DNA of 48,601 nt from contig QJZQ01000143.1 in assembly GCA_003246675.1 (NCBI GenBank), positions 1-48,601 on the forward strand. Direction: 5' to 3'. A program made the position numbers and the translations under genes. The stretch comes from Nitrospirota bacterium (lineage in GTDB: Bacteria > Nitrospinota > Nitrospinia > Nitrospinales > VA-1). The notes below the pieces were generated by a model. That model saw only the letters and a list, made by a program, of their open reading frames with translations. It had not been told where the DNA came from and made no database searches. Positions 27,598-37,532 of the stretch are shown in pieces (position 1 is the stretch's first letter; every line of letters starts with the position of its first letter).

Positions 27598-27803
27598 CTT
27601 GTGCGGTCCTTTATCGGGGGAATCATGCCTCAAGAGTATCAAAACCGCCCGGGGAAAGCGAATCTTTGCACGGCCCGCGGGGCGGCTTCTTTCGCGGTCT
27701 CCCTGTCCCGATAGGCAAGTATTTTTTTGCATCTTTTGCGCTGACGGTTCATCTAAACCAGCGTTTGCGTTCACTGACACATATAAATATGGAGGAAAGA
27801 TCT

Positions 27804-28277
27804 ATGGCGACCCTGCCAGGAATTGATGAAAAACTGATTCGCCTGAACCCGGAATGGACGGTTGAAAACGCGGGCTCGACCCCGCTGGAACAAAACCTGT
27901 CGATCAGCGACTTTAAAGGAAAGAGGCTGGTGGTCACCCTTCCCGGCGCAGGCGGTTTCTGCAATAAAGAGCTGGATCTGATCAAAGACAACATGAACCG
28001 CTTCAAGGAAGCTGGCGCCGACGAGGTGATCGTGGTGGTGGGCACCGACATCCTGACCAACGCTGGACGCGGCCTTGCCAACCTGCTGCAGGACCCCGAC
28101 CTGGCGTTCGCCAAGGCCAACAAGCTGAACCTCGAGGGTGTGAGGAGCCGCTACCTCAACCGCTCCGTCATCGCGGTCGACGCGGGAGGCAACCAGGTTC
28201 TCAGGGAAGACGCCCAGCTTTTGGGCTGCCGCACCCTGGACGGGCTCGTGGAAGCCGCAAAAAAAGCCTTCGCCTGA
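27804..28277 (+). CDS. Peroxiredoxin/redoxin-like protein
   Basis: KGKRLVVTLPGAGGFCNKELDLIKDNMNRFKEAGADEVIVVVGTD...LQDPDLAFAKANKLN; Prx5-like layout. Confidence 0.55.
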   Translation: MATLPGIDEKLIRLNPEWTVENAGSTPLEQNLSISDFKGKRLVVTLPGAGGFCNKELDLIKDNMNRFKEAGADEVIVVVGTDILTNAGRGLANLLQDPDLAFAKANKLNLEGVRSRYLNRSVIAVDAGGNQVLREDAQLLGCRTLDGLVEAAKKAFA

Positions 28278-28296
28278 TTTTTTCTGCCTGCAAATA

Positions 28297-28338
28297 AAAA
28301 AACCTCCCGGTGCCTCGCGCCGGGAGGTTTTCTTTTTT
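28297..28338 (+). terminator. Rho-independent terminator
   Basis: AAAACCTCCCGG ... CCGGGAGGTTTTCTTTTTTC. Confidence 0.88.
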
Positions 28339-28364
28339 CTTCTTTCGCAAATGGGCACCCTCCG

Positions 28365-28925
28365 TCAGACCTCCCCGTGGCGAAAACATTCGACCAGATG
28401 GTCGTTGACCAGCCCCACCGCCTGCATGAAGGCGTAACAGATGGTGGGGCCGACAAAGCGGAAACCGCGCTTCTTCAAATCGCGCGAGAGGGCTTCGGCC
28501 TCGGGTGTTTTGGCGGGAATCTCGGCAATCTCTCGAAAATAATTTCTGATGGGCTGCCCCTCCACGAAACGCCAGAGGTAATCGTCGAAGGAGCCAAACG
28601 CTTCCCGCACTTCCAGGAACCGGGCGGCATTGGTGATGGCGGCATCGATTTTCAGCCGGTTGCGGATAATGCCCGCGTCGGCGAGGAGACGCTGACGGTC
28701 CTTCTCGCCGTAGCGGGCGACTTTGACCGGATCGAACCCGCTAAAGACCTCCCTGTAGCGCGCCCGCTTTTTTAGCACCGTCTGCCACGACAGGCCGGCC
28801 TGCGCTCCTTCCAGGATCAGGAACTCGAACAATTTTTTATCGTCGTGAACAGGAGCGCCCCATTCTTCGTCGTGATAGGCGATCATCAGGGGATCTTCCC
28901 CCGGCCAGGGGCAGCGTTTCTTCAT
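28365..28925 (-). CDS. tag: DNA-3-methyladenine glycosylase I
   Basis: MKKRCPWPGEDPLMIAYHDEEWGAPVHDDKKLFEFLILEGAQAGLSWQTVLKKR...FRFVGPTICYAFMQAVGLVNDH. Confidence 0.95.
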   Translation of the reverse strand: MKKRCPWPGEDPLMIAYHDEEWGAPVHDDKKLFEFLILEGAQAGLSWQTVLKKRARYREVFSGFDPVKVARYGEKDRQRLLADAGIIRNRLKIDAAITNAARFLEVREAFGSFDDYLWRFVEGQPIRNYFREIAEIPAKTPEAEALSRDLKKRGFRFVGPTICYAFMQAVGLVNDHLVECFRHGEV

Positions 28926-28955
28926 GCGGGCATCGCGGGGACAGGTGGGCGGAAA

Positions 28956-29300
28956 TCAGCCATCGAGGATTTTGAGGATCGACTCCAGTTCTTTCCGCAC
29001 CTTCTTTTTCCACTCCATGAGGTTGTCGCGGTCGAAGGCGAAACCAAGCTGCACGACATTGTTCTTTTTTTCTTTCAGCCTTTTTTTGGCTCCGGCGATG
29101 GTGTACTTCTCTTCGTAGAGCAGGCGTTTAATTTCAAGAATCAGCTCCACGTCCTGCTTCTTGAACAACCTTTGCCCCGCCCGGTTCTTGACCGGTCTCA
29201 AGGCATCGAACTCGTCCTCCCAATAACGGAGGACGTGCTGCTCCACGCCCACGATCTCAGCCGCTTCGCCAATTTTGAAAAACAGCTTGTCAGGAATCAT
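28956..29300 (-). CDS. MerR family transcriptional regulator
   Basis: [49 protein letters not shown]. Confidence 0.9.
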   Translation of the reverse strand: MIPDKLFFKIGEAAEIVGVEQHVLRYWEDEFDALRPVKNRAGQRLFKKQDVELILEIKRLLYEEKYTIAGAKKRLKEKKNNVVQLGFAFDRDNLMEWKKKVRKELESILKILDG

Positions 29301-29589
29301 GCTCGCCGTCCATTAGTTGATTCGTCGAGTCCAGCAGCTGCTTGCTGGGCTTGAAGGTGAGCACACGGCGGGAGCGGATTTCCATCGCTTCGCCGGTCTT
29401 TGGATTGCGCGCCAGACGGGCCTTCTTCTCCCGCAGGTTGAAACTCGCGAACCGGGCGATGCGCACACTGTTTCCGCGCGCCAGTTCCGCCTTGATCTCG
29501 TCGAACAGGATCTCCACCGCCTCCACCGCTTCCTGTCGGGTGAACCCCACCCTTTCGTAGACGCGCTCGACCAGATCGGCCTTGACCAT
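29290..29589 (-). CDS. ihfA: Integration host factor alpha subunit / HU-family protein
   Basis: [67 protein letters not shown]. Confidence 0.88.
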   Translation of the reverse strand: MVKADLVERVYERVGFTRQEAVEAVEILFDEIKAELARGNSVRIARFASFNLREKKARLARNPKTGEAMEIRSRRVLTFKPSKQLLDSTNQLMDGEHDS

Positions 29590-29658
29590 CGTTCCGCTCG
29601 ACTCAGGACCGTTATCCACCGTCACCTCGTTTGCTCAGGGTTCGCTTCCGCAAGAAAA

Positions 29659-31743
29659 TCATTCTTTTCCTTCCTTGTACTCCCGGTTCGCTTCCGCAAT
29701 GATTTTCTGTGAAAGGTGGTCCGGAACATCGTCGTAATGATCGAACTCCATGACAAAATTGCCGCGCCCGCCGGTCATCGATCTCAGGTCGGCGGCGTAA
29801 TTCATCACCTCGGCCATGGGAACCTGCGCCCGGATATTCTGGCTGTCTCCGCTTGCGTCGATGCCCTGAATACGGCCCCGCTTGGCGTTCAGATCCCCCA
29901 TGACGTCGCCTACGTGGTCGCTGGGCACCACGATCTCCATGTTCATGACCGGCTCAAGGAGAATGGGCTTGCAATCCATGACCCCTTTCTTGAAGCCCAG
30001 GGAACCCGCGATCTTAAATGCCATCTCCGACGAATCCACATCGTGATACGACCCGTCGTACAGACTCACCTTGACATCCACCATCGGGTAATGGGCGATG
30101 ACCCCCTGCGCCATCGCCTCCTGGATTCCCTTCTCCACGGCGGGAATGTAGGTCTTGGGAATCGCGCCGCCAACGATTTTATCCTCGAACACGAAACCGC
30201 CGCCCTTTTCCAACGGGGCGATTTCGAGCCAGGTATCGCCGTACTGGCCGCGCCCGCCGGTTTGTTTCTTGTATTTCCCCTGCACTTTCGTGTGCCCGCG
30301 GATGGTCTCCCGGTAGGGCACCCTGGGCGGCCGGACATCGACTTCGACGCCGAAACGCCTTTTCATACGCTCGATGATGATGTCCAGGTGCACTTCGCCC
30401 ATACCGGACATGAGCTGCTCGTGGGTCTGCACATCGCGTTCGATTTTGAGGGTGGGGTCCTCCTCGGTCATGCGGAGGAGGGCGGTGGATATTTTTTCTT
30501 CATCGGCCCGGGTTTTCGGCAGCACGGCGCGGGAGAGAACGGGCCGGGGGAACTCGATCGGCGGCAGCACCAGCGGGGCATTCTCCACCGCAAGGGTATC
30601 GCCGGTGGTGGTGACCTTCAGCTTGGCCACCGCACCCAGATCGCCGGCCAATATTTCGCCGACCGATACCTGTTTTTTACCCTGGATCAGATACACCTGC
30701 CCTACCCGCTCCGAACTTTCTTTCGCCGGGTTGTACACGCTGGAATCCGCCTTGAGCGTTCCGGAGAAGACCCGGAAAAGGGTGAGCTTGCCGGCATAAG
30801 GGTCGGCCACGGTCTTGAACACCAGGGCTGCCAGCGGCTCCTCGGGAGAACCCGTCCGCGTGACTTCCTCGCCGCCCTGAACTCCCTTGACGGCCGGCCG
30901 CCGGTCCGGCGAGGGCAGGTAATCGACAATCCCCCTGAGCAGCCGGTCGATGCCGATATTGAGCGTGGCGGCACCACACAAAACGGGAACAAGCTTGCCG
31001 CTCTCGATCCCCGCTTTCAACCCCTGGGCAAACTCGTCATCGGAAAGTTCACCTTTTTCCAGGTAAACCTCGATGAGTTCGTCGTCCACCTCGGCAATGG
31101 CTTCGGTGAGTTCGGCGCGGGCGGTTTCGACCTCGTCCCGGCTAGCGTCGGGAATGGGGCCCGAGACGCCCTCGCCCTTGCCCTCTTCGTAGGTGTAGTA
31201 TTTCAGATCGACCAGATCCACCAGGCCTTTCAGGTCTCTCCCTGAGGTCACGACGCGGTTGAGCAGAACGGGTGCGACGTTGAACTTCTTGCGGATGGCT
31301 TCGAGGATCGGCGAAATATTGGCCCGCTCGCTATCGCCCTTGTTGATGAAGACGATTTTGGGCAACCCCTCTTCGTCCGCCCATTGCCAGACCTTCTCGG
31401 TAAAGAACTGCACGCCATCATCGGCGCCGACCACCACCACCGCGCCGTCGACCACGCGAATGCAAGCGGGCGTGTCGGCGATGAAATTATTGTTGCCGGG
31501 GGTGTCGAGGAGGTTGATCTTCTTTTTGTCGAATTCGCAGAATGCGAGCGAGGCGTTGATGGATTGGCCCCGCTTGATTTCATCGGGGTCGTAATCCATC
31601 AGCGAAGAGGTGTCACCGACCTTTCCCAGCCGGTCGGATACTCCGGTGTTGAACAGGATGGCCTCGGAGACCGAGGTCTTGCCGGAGTGCCCGTGGCCAA
31701 TGAGGCCGACATTCCGGATGTCTTGCAGCTTGTAGGTTTTCAT
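29659..31743 (-). CDS. Elongation factor G-like GTPase (EF-G-2 type)
   Basis: NVGLIGHGHSGKTSVSEAILF; LLDTPGNNNFIADTP; FINKGD; full EF-G domain set to C-terminus. Confidence 0.9.
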   Translation of the reverse strand: MKTYKLQDIRNVGLIGHGHSGKTSVSEAILFNTGVSDRLGKVGDTSSLMDYDPDEIKRGQSINASLAFCEFDKKKINLLDTPGNNNFIADTPACIRVVDGAVVVVGADDGVQFFTEKVWQWADEEGLPKIVFINKGDSERANISPILEAIRKKFNVAPVLLNRVVTSGRDLKGLVDLVDLKYYTYEEGKGEGVSGPIPDASRDEVETARAELTEAIAEVDDELIEVYLEKGELSDDEFAQGLKAGIESGKLVPVLCGAATLNIGIDRLLRGIVDYLPSPDRRPAVKGVQGGEEVTRTGSPEEPLAALVFKTVADPYAGKLTLFRVFSGTLKADSSVYNPAKESSERVGQVYLIQGKKQVSVGEILAGDLGAVAKLKVTTTGDTLAVENAPLVLPPIEFPRPVLSRAVLPKTRADEEKISTALLRMTEEDPTLKIERDVQTHEQLMSGMGEVHLDIIIERMKRRFGVEVDVRPPRVPYRETIRGHTKVQGKYKKQTGGRGQYGDTWLEIAPLEKGGGFVFEDKIVGGAIPKTYIPAVEKGIQEAMAQGVIAHYPMVDVKVSLYDGSYHDVDSSEMAFKIAGSLGFKKGVMDCKPILLEPVMNMEIVVPSDHVGDVMGDLNAKRGRIQGIDASGDSQNIRAQVPMAEVMNYAADLRSMTGGRGNFVMEFDHYDDVPDHLSQKIIAEANREYKEGKE

Positions 31744-31827
31744 ACGCGACCTTTCCCCAAAAAAGGTTCATCCGCCTCCGTCCGCGCGTCCTCCTCCTTC
31801 CCTGTCAAAACGTTCGCCTTCTCCCCC

Positions 31828-31875
31828 CTCGCGCAAGCTTTCCGCTTGCATGGACGGGAATTTCCCGTTCGCGAG
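31828..31875 (-). other. Candidate three-way-junction RNA structure in the leader of the EF-G-like gene
   Basis: Minus strand CTCGCG-A-ACGGGAA-A-TTCCCGT-CCAT-GCAAGC-GGAAA-GCTTGC-GCGAG: closing helix plus two hairpins. Confidence 0.35.
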
Positions 31876-32044
31876 ATTACCCTCCTCTTACATAAACGGC
31901 AAATGCGGCGGCGTCAACTTTTTTTTCCGCACTACAGGGGAGAATAGCCCCAAACTCTTTATCGTTCAACACTTTTAATAAATTGGAATAAATCAGCTAA
32001 GAAATCACTTGAAGGAAATGCGGGCGGGGCGAGACCGAGGCGGG

Positions 32045-33373
32045 CTAACCTTTTTTTTCGTCCCTCGCCGTGAAGACGAGGCGCAGTGGTGTTCCCGTGA
32101 AGCCAAATTCACCGCGCAGGCAGTTGATCAGGTAACGGCGGTAGGAGAAATGGATGCCCTGAGGAAAGTTGACGAAGCAGCGAAATGTGGGCGGACGCGT
32201 CCGGACCTGCGCGCAATAAAAAAGCTTCATGAATTTGCCGCGGTAGTGGCTCATGGGGTTCTTGCGAACGGCATTCTCGAAGCACTGGTTGAGGCGGGCG
32301 GTGGGAATGGTGCGTGAATACTCTTCGTAAACTTCGACGACGCGGCTCAATACCTGCTCGACACCCCGGCCCGATTTGGCCGACACGGCCAGCACGGGAG
32401 CGAATTCCAGAAACTTGAGTTTTCTTGCAGCCTGCTCCTCGAAGCTCTCGAACGGGTTTTCCTGGCCTTTCATCAGATCCCATTTGTTGGCGACGATGAC
32501 GATGGCGCGGCCCCGGTCCAGCGCATAACCGGCAATGGCGGCGTCCTGATCCGTCACGCCTTCGGTGGCGTCGACAACGAGCACGGCGACATCGCAGCGA
32601 TCCATCGCTTTCAAGGACATGATCACGCTGTACTTGTCGAGCAGCTCGCGCGTCTTGCCCTTGCGGCGGATGCCTGCGGTGTCTACAAGCAGGAACGGGC
32701 GGCCGTTGAAGTTCAGGTGAGAGTCGACGGCGTCGCGCGTGGTACCGGGAATGGGCGAGACGATGGAGCGCTCGGCCTTGAGCCACTGGTTGACGAGCGA
32801 GGATTTGCCGACGTTGGGCTTACCGATGACGGCCACTCGGATGATACCCTCCTCCTGCTCTTCCTCTTCCTCTTGCTCGGGAAGCACCTCGGCGATGCCT
32901 TCGATGAGTTCGTAGACCCCGGTGCCATGCTCTGCGGACAGGGGATACACGGGATCGAGGCCGAGCGCGGCGAACTCCAGGTGCATGGGCTCGTGCCGGA
33001 GGTGATCCACCTTGTTGACGGCAAGAAAAAGGGGCTTGCCCGATTTTCGGACCTGGCCGATGACTTCCCTGTCGAGCGGTGTGAGGCCTTCCTGGTTATC
33101 CACCACGAAGATGATGACGTCGGCCTCGGCCTGGGCGAATTGGCCCTGGTCCTGCACACGCATCTCGATCTCGCCCTCCTCCCGGGGCATGATGCCGCCC
33201 GTATCGACAAGGCGGACGGGTTTCCCCACCCACTCGGCGCGGCCATAAATGCGGTCCCGGGTAACTCCCGGTGTATCGTGAACGATTGCGGTGCGCCGCT
33301 CGGTCAGCCGGTTGAACAGGGTGGATTTCCCCACATTGGCTCGGCCGATGATGGCGACGAGAGGTATTGGCAT
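32045..33373 (-). CDS. der: Ribosome biogenesis GTPase Der (EngA)
   Basis: Two GTPase domains: GRANVGKSTLFNRL and GKPNVGKSSLVNQWL; KH-like C-terminus. Confidence 0.97.
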   Translation of the reverse strand: MPIPLVAIIGRANVGKSTLFNRLTERRTAIVHDTPGVTRDRIYGRAEWVGKPVRLVDTGGIMPREEGEIEMRVQDQGQFAQAEADVIIFVVDNQEGLTPLDREVIGQVRKSGKPLFLAVNKVDHLRHEPMHLEFAALGLDPVYPLSAEHGTGVYELIEGIAEVLPEQEEEEEQEEGIIRVAVIGKPNVGKSSLVNQWLKAERSIVSPIPGTTRDAVDSHLNFNGRPFLLVDTAGIRRKGKTRELLDKYSVIMSLKAMDRCDVAVLVVDATEGVTDQDAAIAGYALDRGRAIVIVANKWDLMKGQENPFESFEEQAARKLKFLEFAPVLAVSAKSGRGVEQVLSRVVEVYEEYSRTIPTARLNQCFENAVRKNPMSHYRGKFMKLFYCAQVRTRPPTFRCFVNFPQGIHFSYRRYLINCLRGEFGFTGTPLRLVFTARDEKKG

Positions 33374-33392
33374 TGAACGTGTCCTGCCTTGG

Positions 33393-35546
33393 CTAGATGG
33401 TGGGTCCTCGGTCGTTCAGGAAATCATGAATTCCCTTGGCGATGGCCTGGGCGAGTTGCTCCAGGTACTTCGGATCCTTCAGTGAGTTTTCCTCGCGGCG
33501 GTGGGTGACAAAACCGACCTCCACGAGAATGCTCGGCATATTGGTGTCGTGCAGGACAAAGAAGGGACCTTCTTTTACACCCAGGTCTTTCACCTTGGGC
33601 TGAATCTTCTTGATGTTCTTGTACAGCTGGTCCTGCACATGGCCGGCCAGCATGGCGGAATCGTTGATCTTGGTGGTGCTGATGAGGCTTGCCAGGATCT
33701 GCTGCACCTGGTCATCCTTCACCGACTGCACCAGCTTGCCGTTTTCCCGGGCGGCGGTCTGCTGCGCCTGCGCACTGTGGCCGATGCCCAGGTAATAGGT
33801 CTCGATGCCATGCGCCGAACTCCGCTCGGCCGCATTGGCATGAACGGAAACGAAAAGATCGGCGCCGAGCTCGTTGGCCACATCGCCGCGCTTGTCGAGG
33901 GGAATGAAGGTGTCGTCGTCGCGGGTCATGACGACGCGGAACTTGTAACGGGTCTCAAGAATTTGTTTGAGCCGTTTGGAAACCTTCAGATTCACTTCCT
34001 TCTCGTGAAGGCCGTGGCGGCCCTGGGCTCCGAAATCCTTGCCGCCGTGGCCGGGGTCGAGCACGATGGTGGTGATTTTTTGGGCGACCCGGGCCGGAGA
34101 ATCTTTCGTTTGGGCCGAGCGGGAAGGCTCGGCAGGAGCAGACTGCGCAAGCAGGGCCAGCGGCTTCGTCGCCACCGGCTTTTTCGCCACGGGTTCGGCT
34201 GCGGGTTTGGCCACGGGTTCGGCTGCGGATTTGGCCGCGGCAATCGGGGCCGGCTCGGGCTCTTTCTCCGCCTTGGTGGGCTCCGGGGCTTTCGCGCCGG
34301 CCTCGGGTTTCTCGGTGATGATGGAATCCAGCAACGCCGTTACCGATTCCGTGTCCAGCACTTCGGCCCTGGGTTCTTCTTTGAGAACCTTATTTTCAGC
34401 AATTTTAGCGGGCTCCATGGGCACGGAAGGTGCGGGAGCCGTTTGGGCCAGAGGAATTTGCTGCGGCTCCGGCCGGGGTTCATCCCTGCTCTCGCGTTTC
34501 TCAGCGGCTGTCTGGCGGGCAAGGTCGTTGAGCAGCGCAAGCGCCGATGGGGCCTCCGCCATCTCAGGCCTTTGCTCGTCTCCGGAGTTTAGTTTCACGT
34601 CGGGGGCCGTTTCAGGGATGGGCAACATGGCCGTGGCCGGCCCGGGCGGGGCCAGCGGGACCCTCTGCCGGTTATCCCCCTGCTCCTCGCTGAGTTCGAT
34701 TTCGGTGAGGGCGATGATCAGTTTCCCGCCCTCGCGCCGGGTGGTGACCTTGAGTTTGTCCACCGGCTTGAAATCCAGCACGAGGCGGCTGGTGTTCTCG
34801 TTGAACTGGCTGGCCCGGATGCGGGACAGCGCGCCGCCCTTCACTTGCAGGTCGCGGGCAAAACCACCGCTCAGCCTGGCATTGGGAAAATTAAAATACA
34901 CCCGTGCAGGCTGGGTGAGCTTGTTCTGGGTCCACTCCAGCGGACCGCTGGCATTGGCCACGATTTGAATCGACCCGTCGGCGGCGACGGAGTAGTCGAT
35001 GCTTTCAAGCATCACCGAAGACGGCTCGGCGGCGGGCGCCTGGACACGGGCTCCAAGTTCATTCAGGCGTTTTTCGACCTTCTCCATATGGTCGCTGTCG
35101 GGGTAGAACTCGGCCACGCGCTTGAAGCGGCCGAGAGCCTCCCGCTTCTGGTTTTGCGCCAGAAGAATTTCCCCCTGGTGATACAGGGCGTCGTCGGTCA
35201 AACGGCCGTCGCCGTATTCGGCGATGACTTTGTTATAGAAATGCAGGGACCGGGCCCGGTCGTCCGGACGGTGGCTGATATCGTACAGCCGGTCATAAAG
35301 GCGGCCTGCGGTGAAAACCGACGTGTAGGCCTGCGCGCTTTTCGGCTGGTGGTCGTACACGGCGAGGAACTGCCCGATGCAATCCATCCAGCTGCTCCGC
35401 TCGGCCCGCCGGGCGGAGGACGCCTTCAGGCCGTAGTAGCATTGCTTTGCCCGATCGTACAGGCTGTCGAGGTGATCCGCCGCCCGCGCCGGGGTGACAC
35501 TCCCCCCCAGGGAAAAAATCAGCAGGCCCGCCAGGAGTCGCTTCAT
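33393..35546 (-). CDS. amiC: N-acetylmuramoyl-L-alanine amidase with TPR-like N-terminus, AMIN domain and amidase_3 domain
   Basis: TTIVLDPGHGGKDFGAQGRHGLHEKEVNLKVSKRL...; AMIN-like VYFNFPNARLSGGFARDLQVKGG; low-complexity Ala/Pro/Glu/Lys linker. Confidence 0.9.
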   Translation of the reverse strand: MKRLLAGLLIFSLGGSVTPARAADHLDSLYDRAKQCYYGLKASSARRAERSSWMDCIGQFLAVYDHQPKSAQAYTSVFTAGRLYDRLYDISHRPDDRARSLHFYNKVIAEYGDGRLTDDALYHQGEILLAQNQKREALGRFKRVAEFYPDSDHMEKVEKRLNELGARVQAPAAEPSSVMLESIDYSVAADGSIQIVANASGPLEWTQNKLTQPARVYFNFPNARLSGGFARDLQVKGGALSRIRASQFNENTSRLVLDFKPVDKLKVTTRREGGKLIIALTEIELSEEQGDNRQRVPLAPPGPATAMLPIPETAPDVKLNSGDEQRPEMAEAPSALALLNDLARQTAAEKRESRDEPRPEPQQIPLAQTAPAPSVPMEPAKIAENKVLKEEPRAEVLDTESVTALLDSIITEKPEAGAKAPEPTKAEKEPEPAPIAAAKSAAEPVAKPAAEPVAKKPVATKPLALLAQSAPAEPSRSAQTKDSPARVAQKITTIVLDPGHGGKDFGAQGRHGLHEKEVNLKVSKRLKQILETRYKFRVVMTRDDDTFIPLDKRGDVANELGADLFVSVHANAAERSSAHGIETYYLGIGHSAQAQQTAARENGKLVQSVKDDQVQQILASLISTTKINDSAMLAGHVQDQLYKNIKKIQPKVKDLGVKEGPFFVLHDTNMPSILVEVGFVTHRREENSLKDPKYLEQLAQAIAKGIHDFLNDRGPTI
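34186..34233. repeat. 24-bp tandem repeat (2 copies) in amidase linker
   Basis: GCCACGGGTTCGGCTGCGGGTTTG followed by GCCACGGGTTCGGCTGCGGATTTG, encoding an Ala/Pro/Glu/Val/Lys linker repeat. Confidence 0.75.
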
Positions 35547-35665
35547 GTGCTTGAAAACCTAATCGAATGCCGCCGGGTTTGGCCCGGAGTGTTGACCCCG
35601 GACTTGAGAACTGCAAGTAAACTGACTGTAAATTTTGGCTAACTATATAATTTTATTAGGGTTGT

Positions 35666-35694
35666 ACTATACCATCTTTTCAGAACCGCGTCAA
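35666..35694 (-). promoter_or_regulatory. Sigma-70-like promoter for the amidase gene
   Basis: Minus strand TTGACG - 17 bp - TATAGT, about 120 bp before the start. Confidence 0.55.
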
Positions 35695-35806
35695 TCCATG
35701 CGGCGAAGCTAAACGGCGGTTTTTCACGGGTTTCCGGCGGGCGGCCGGGGGAAATATATTTTCTCGCCCGAGCCATCCATCGCGACGAATGTAATGAAAA
35801 AAATTT

Positions 35807-36538
35807 TCACATCCCCTGGCTGAGGCGGTCGGCGAGGTAGCGGGGCAGGCCCTTCTGGCGGATTTTTTTCTGGGTGCGGGAAATATCGTACTCGAAACGG
35901 TGAAACTCCACCTCCTGCAACTCCTGGTCGTAGAGGACGCAGGTCGGCCGGGGGTCGCCATCGCGCGGCTGGCCGAGGCTGCCCACGTTGATGAGATAGC
36001 GGTGGCCTTCCTTGAGTGGCACCCTGCCGCGGGGAATGGATTCGTTGATGCCGCCGTCGGGCGTCTCCTCGAGCACAAGGGGCTGGTGAGTATGGCCGAA
36101 AAAACACACGGCTTCCTGCATTTGATCGAAATTGTCCCTGCCATCGACGCGGGAGAGAATGTAATGCCATTCCTCCGGCTCGTGGGGTGAAGCGTGCGTC
36201 CAGTGGACACCGCCGGCGACCTGCTCGGCCGTCAGGGTGCTGAGGAATTTGGCGCTCTTTTTCGTCAGCGCCTTGCGGGTCCAGTGGCAGGACTCCAGAG
36301 CGTAGGGGTTGAAATAGGCCAGATCGGTTTTGCCCAGGGCCGCGTAATCGTGGTTGCCCGCGAGCACGATGTCGACATGCTCGCGAATCCAGTTGAGGCA
36401 GGGGTTGGGGTCGGCACAGTAGCCCACCAGGTCGCCGAGGCAGGCTTTTTTATCGTGCGGTATGCCTTCCGCCAGAGCCTCGAAGGCCCGGAGCGCCTCC
36501 AGGTTGCTGTGTACGTCGGAAAATATAAGAAATCGCAT
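35807..36538 (-). CDS. Metallophosphoesterase (YfcE/MJ0936-like)
   Basis: MRFLIFSDVHSNLEALRAFEAL...LGDLVGYCADPNPC...LAGNHDYAALG...FGHTHQPLV. Confidence 0.93.
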   Translation of the reverse strand: MRFLIFSDVHSNLEALRAFEALAEGIPHDKKACLGDLVGYCADPNPCLNWIREHVDIVLAGNHDYAALGKTDLAYFNPYALESCHWTRKALTKKSAKFLSTLTAEQVAGGVHWTHASPHEPEEWHYILSRVDGRDNFDQMQEAVCFFGHTHQPLVLEETPDGGINESIPRGRVPLKEGHRYLINVGSLGQPRDGDPRPTCVLYDQELQEVEFHRFEYDISRTQKKIRQKGLPRYLADRLSQGM

Positions 36539-36563
36539 GAGATCTCACGGAGGAAACCCTTGA

Positions 36564-36995
36564 TCAGGAAGCGCTGGGGCGGGCGATTGAACCGGGCATC
36601 TCCTTGTAGATCTTGTCGAGAATGCCGTTGATAAAGTCCGGCGATTCATCGCTGCCGTATTTTTTCGCGATTTCGACGGCCTCGTTGATGGCCGCCTTGG
36701 GAGGCGTGTTTTTCAGGTAGATGATCTCGCACACGCCAAGCCGGAGCAGGTTGCGGTCGATCAGCGTCATGCGGTCGAGGGTCCAGTGCTCGCTGTATTT
36801 CTGGATCAGGGCGTCGATTTCCTTCAGGTGGCGGTGCACCCCCTTCACCAGCTCGACCATGAACTCGCGCACCTCCGGCTGGCAGAGGCATCTCTCCAGG
36901 AAGGGCTCGATCTGCGCTTCGAAGTTATCTTGATTGAATTCGATCTGGTAGAGGAACCTGAGCCCCAATTCCCTGGACGAACGGCGTTTCCCCAT
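36564..36995 (-). CDS. nusB: Transcription antitermination factor NusB
   Basis: MGKRRSSRELGLRFLYQIEF...LIDRNLLRLGVCEIIYLKNTPPKAAINEAVEIAKKYGSDESPDFINGILDKI. Confidence 0.95.
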   Translation of the reverse strand: MGKRRSSRELGLRFLYQIEFNQDNFEAQIEPFLERCLCQPEVREFMVELVKGVHRHLKEIDALIQKYSEHWTLDRMTLIDRNLLRLGVCEIIYLKNTPPKAAINEAVEIAKKYGSDESPDFINGILDKIYKEMPGSIARPSAS

Positions 36996-37012
36996 GTTCC
37001 TCGCTCCCGCTG

Positions 37013-37477
37013 TTAAATTTTCTTGTACAGATTGACCATCTCGATGGCGGCCATGGCCGTTTCCCAACCTTTATTGCCGGATTTTGCCCCGGCGCGCTCG
37101 ATGGCCTGCTCGATGTTGTCGGTGGTCAGGATGCCGAACAGAACCGGAATGGGAAACTCGCGCGCCAGCGCGCCCACCCCGCGCGCGGCCTCGCCGGACA
37201 CGTAATTGAAGTGCGGCGTCGCGCCGCGGATCACCGCGCCCAGGCAAATGACCGCATCGTACTTGCCGGAGGCGCACATTTTCCGCGCCGCCATGGCAAT
37301 CTCGAACGCACCGGGAACCTTGACGACCGCCACCGATTCTTCCGCCGCGCCATGGCGAACCAGGGCATCGACGGCGCCGCCGGTGAGACGGCTGGTGATG
37401 AAGTCGTTGAAACGGCTCACCACAATGCCAAAGCGAAACCCCTCCGCGTTCAGCCCTCCTTCGATCTCTTTGACCAT
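37013..37477 (-). CDS. ribH: 6,7-dimethyl-8-ribityllumazine synthase
   Basis: [26 protein letters not shown]...[14 protein letters not shown]...[17 protein letters not shown]...[17 protein letters not shown]. Confidence 0.97.
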   Translation of the reverse strand: MVKEIEGGLNAEGFRFGIVVSRFNDFITSRLTGGAVDALVRHGAAEESVAVVKVPGAFEIAMAARKMCASGKYDAVICLGAVIRGATPHFNYVSGEAARGVGALAREFPIPVLFGILTTDNIEQAIERAGAKSGNKGWETAMAAIEMVNLYKKI

Positions 37478-37532
37478 AGTTGACCTTTCTCTAAATTCTC
37501 ATCGCCTTTCCGGCGGGAACACAAACCCTGAA

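Noticed and set aside
29716-31245. 509-aa plus ORF antisense to the EF-G-like gene
   Set aside because: Shadow ORF; the minus strand encodes conserved GTPase motifs.
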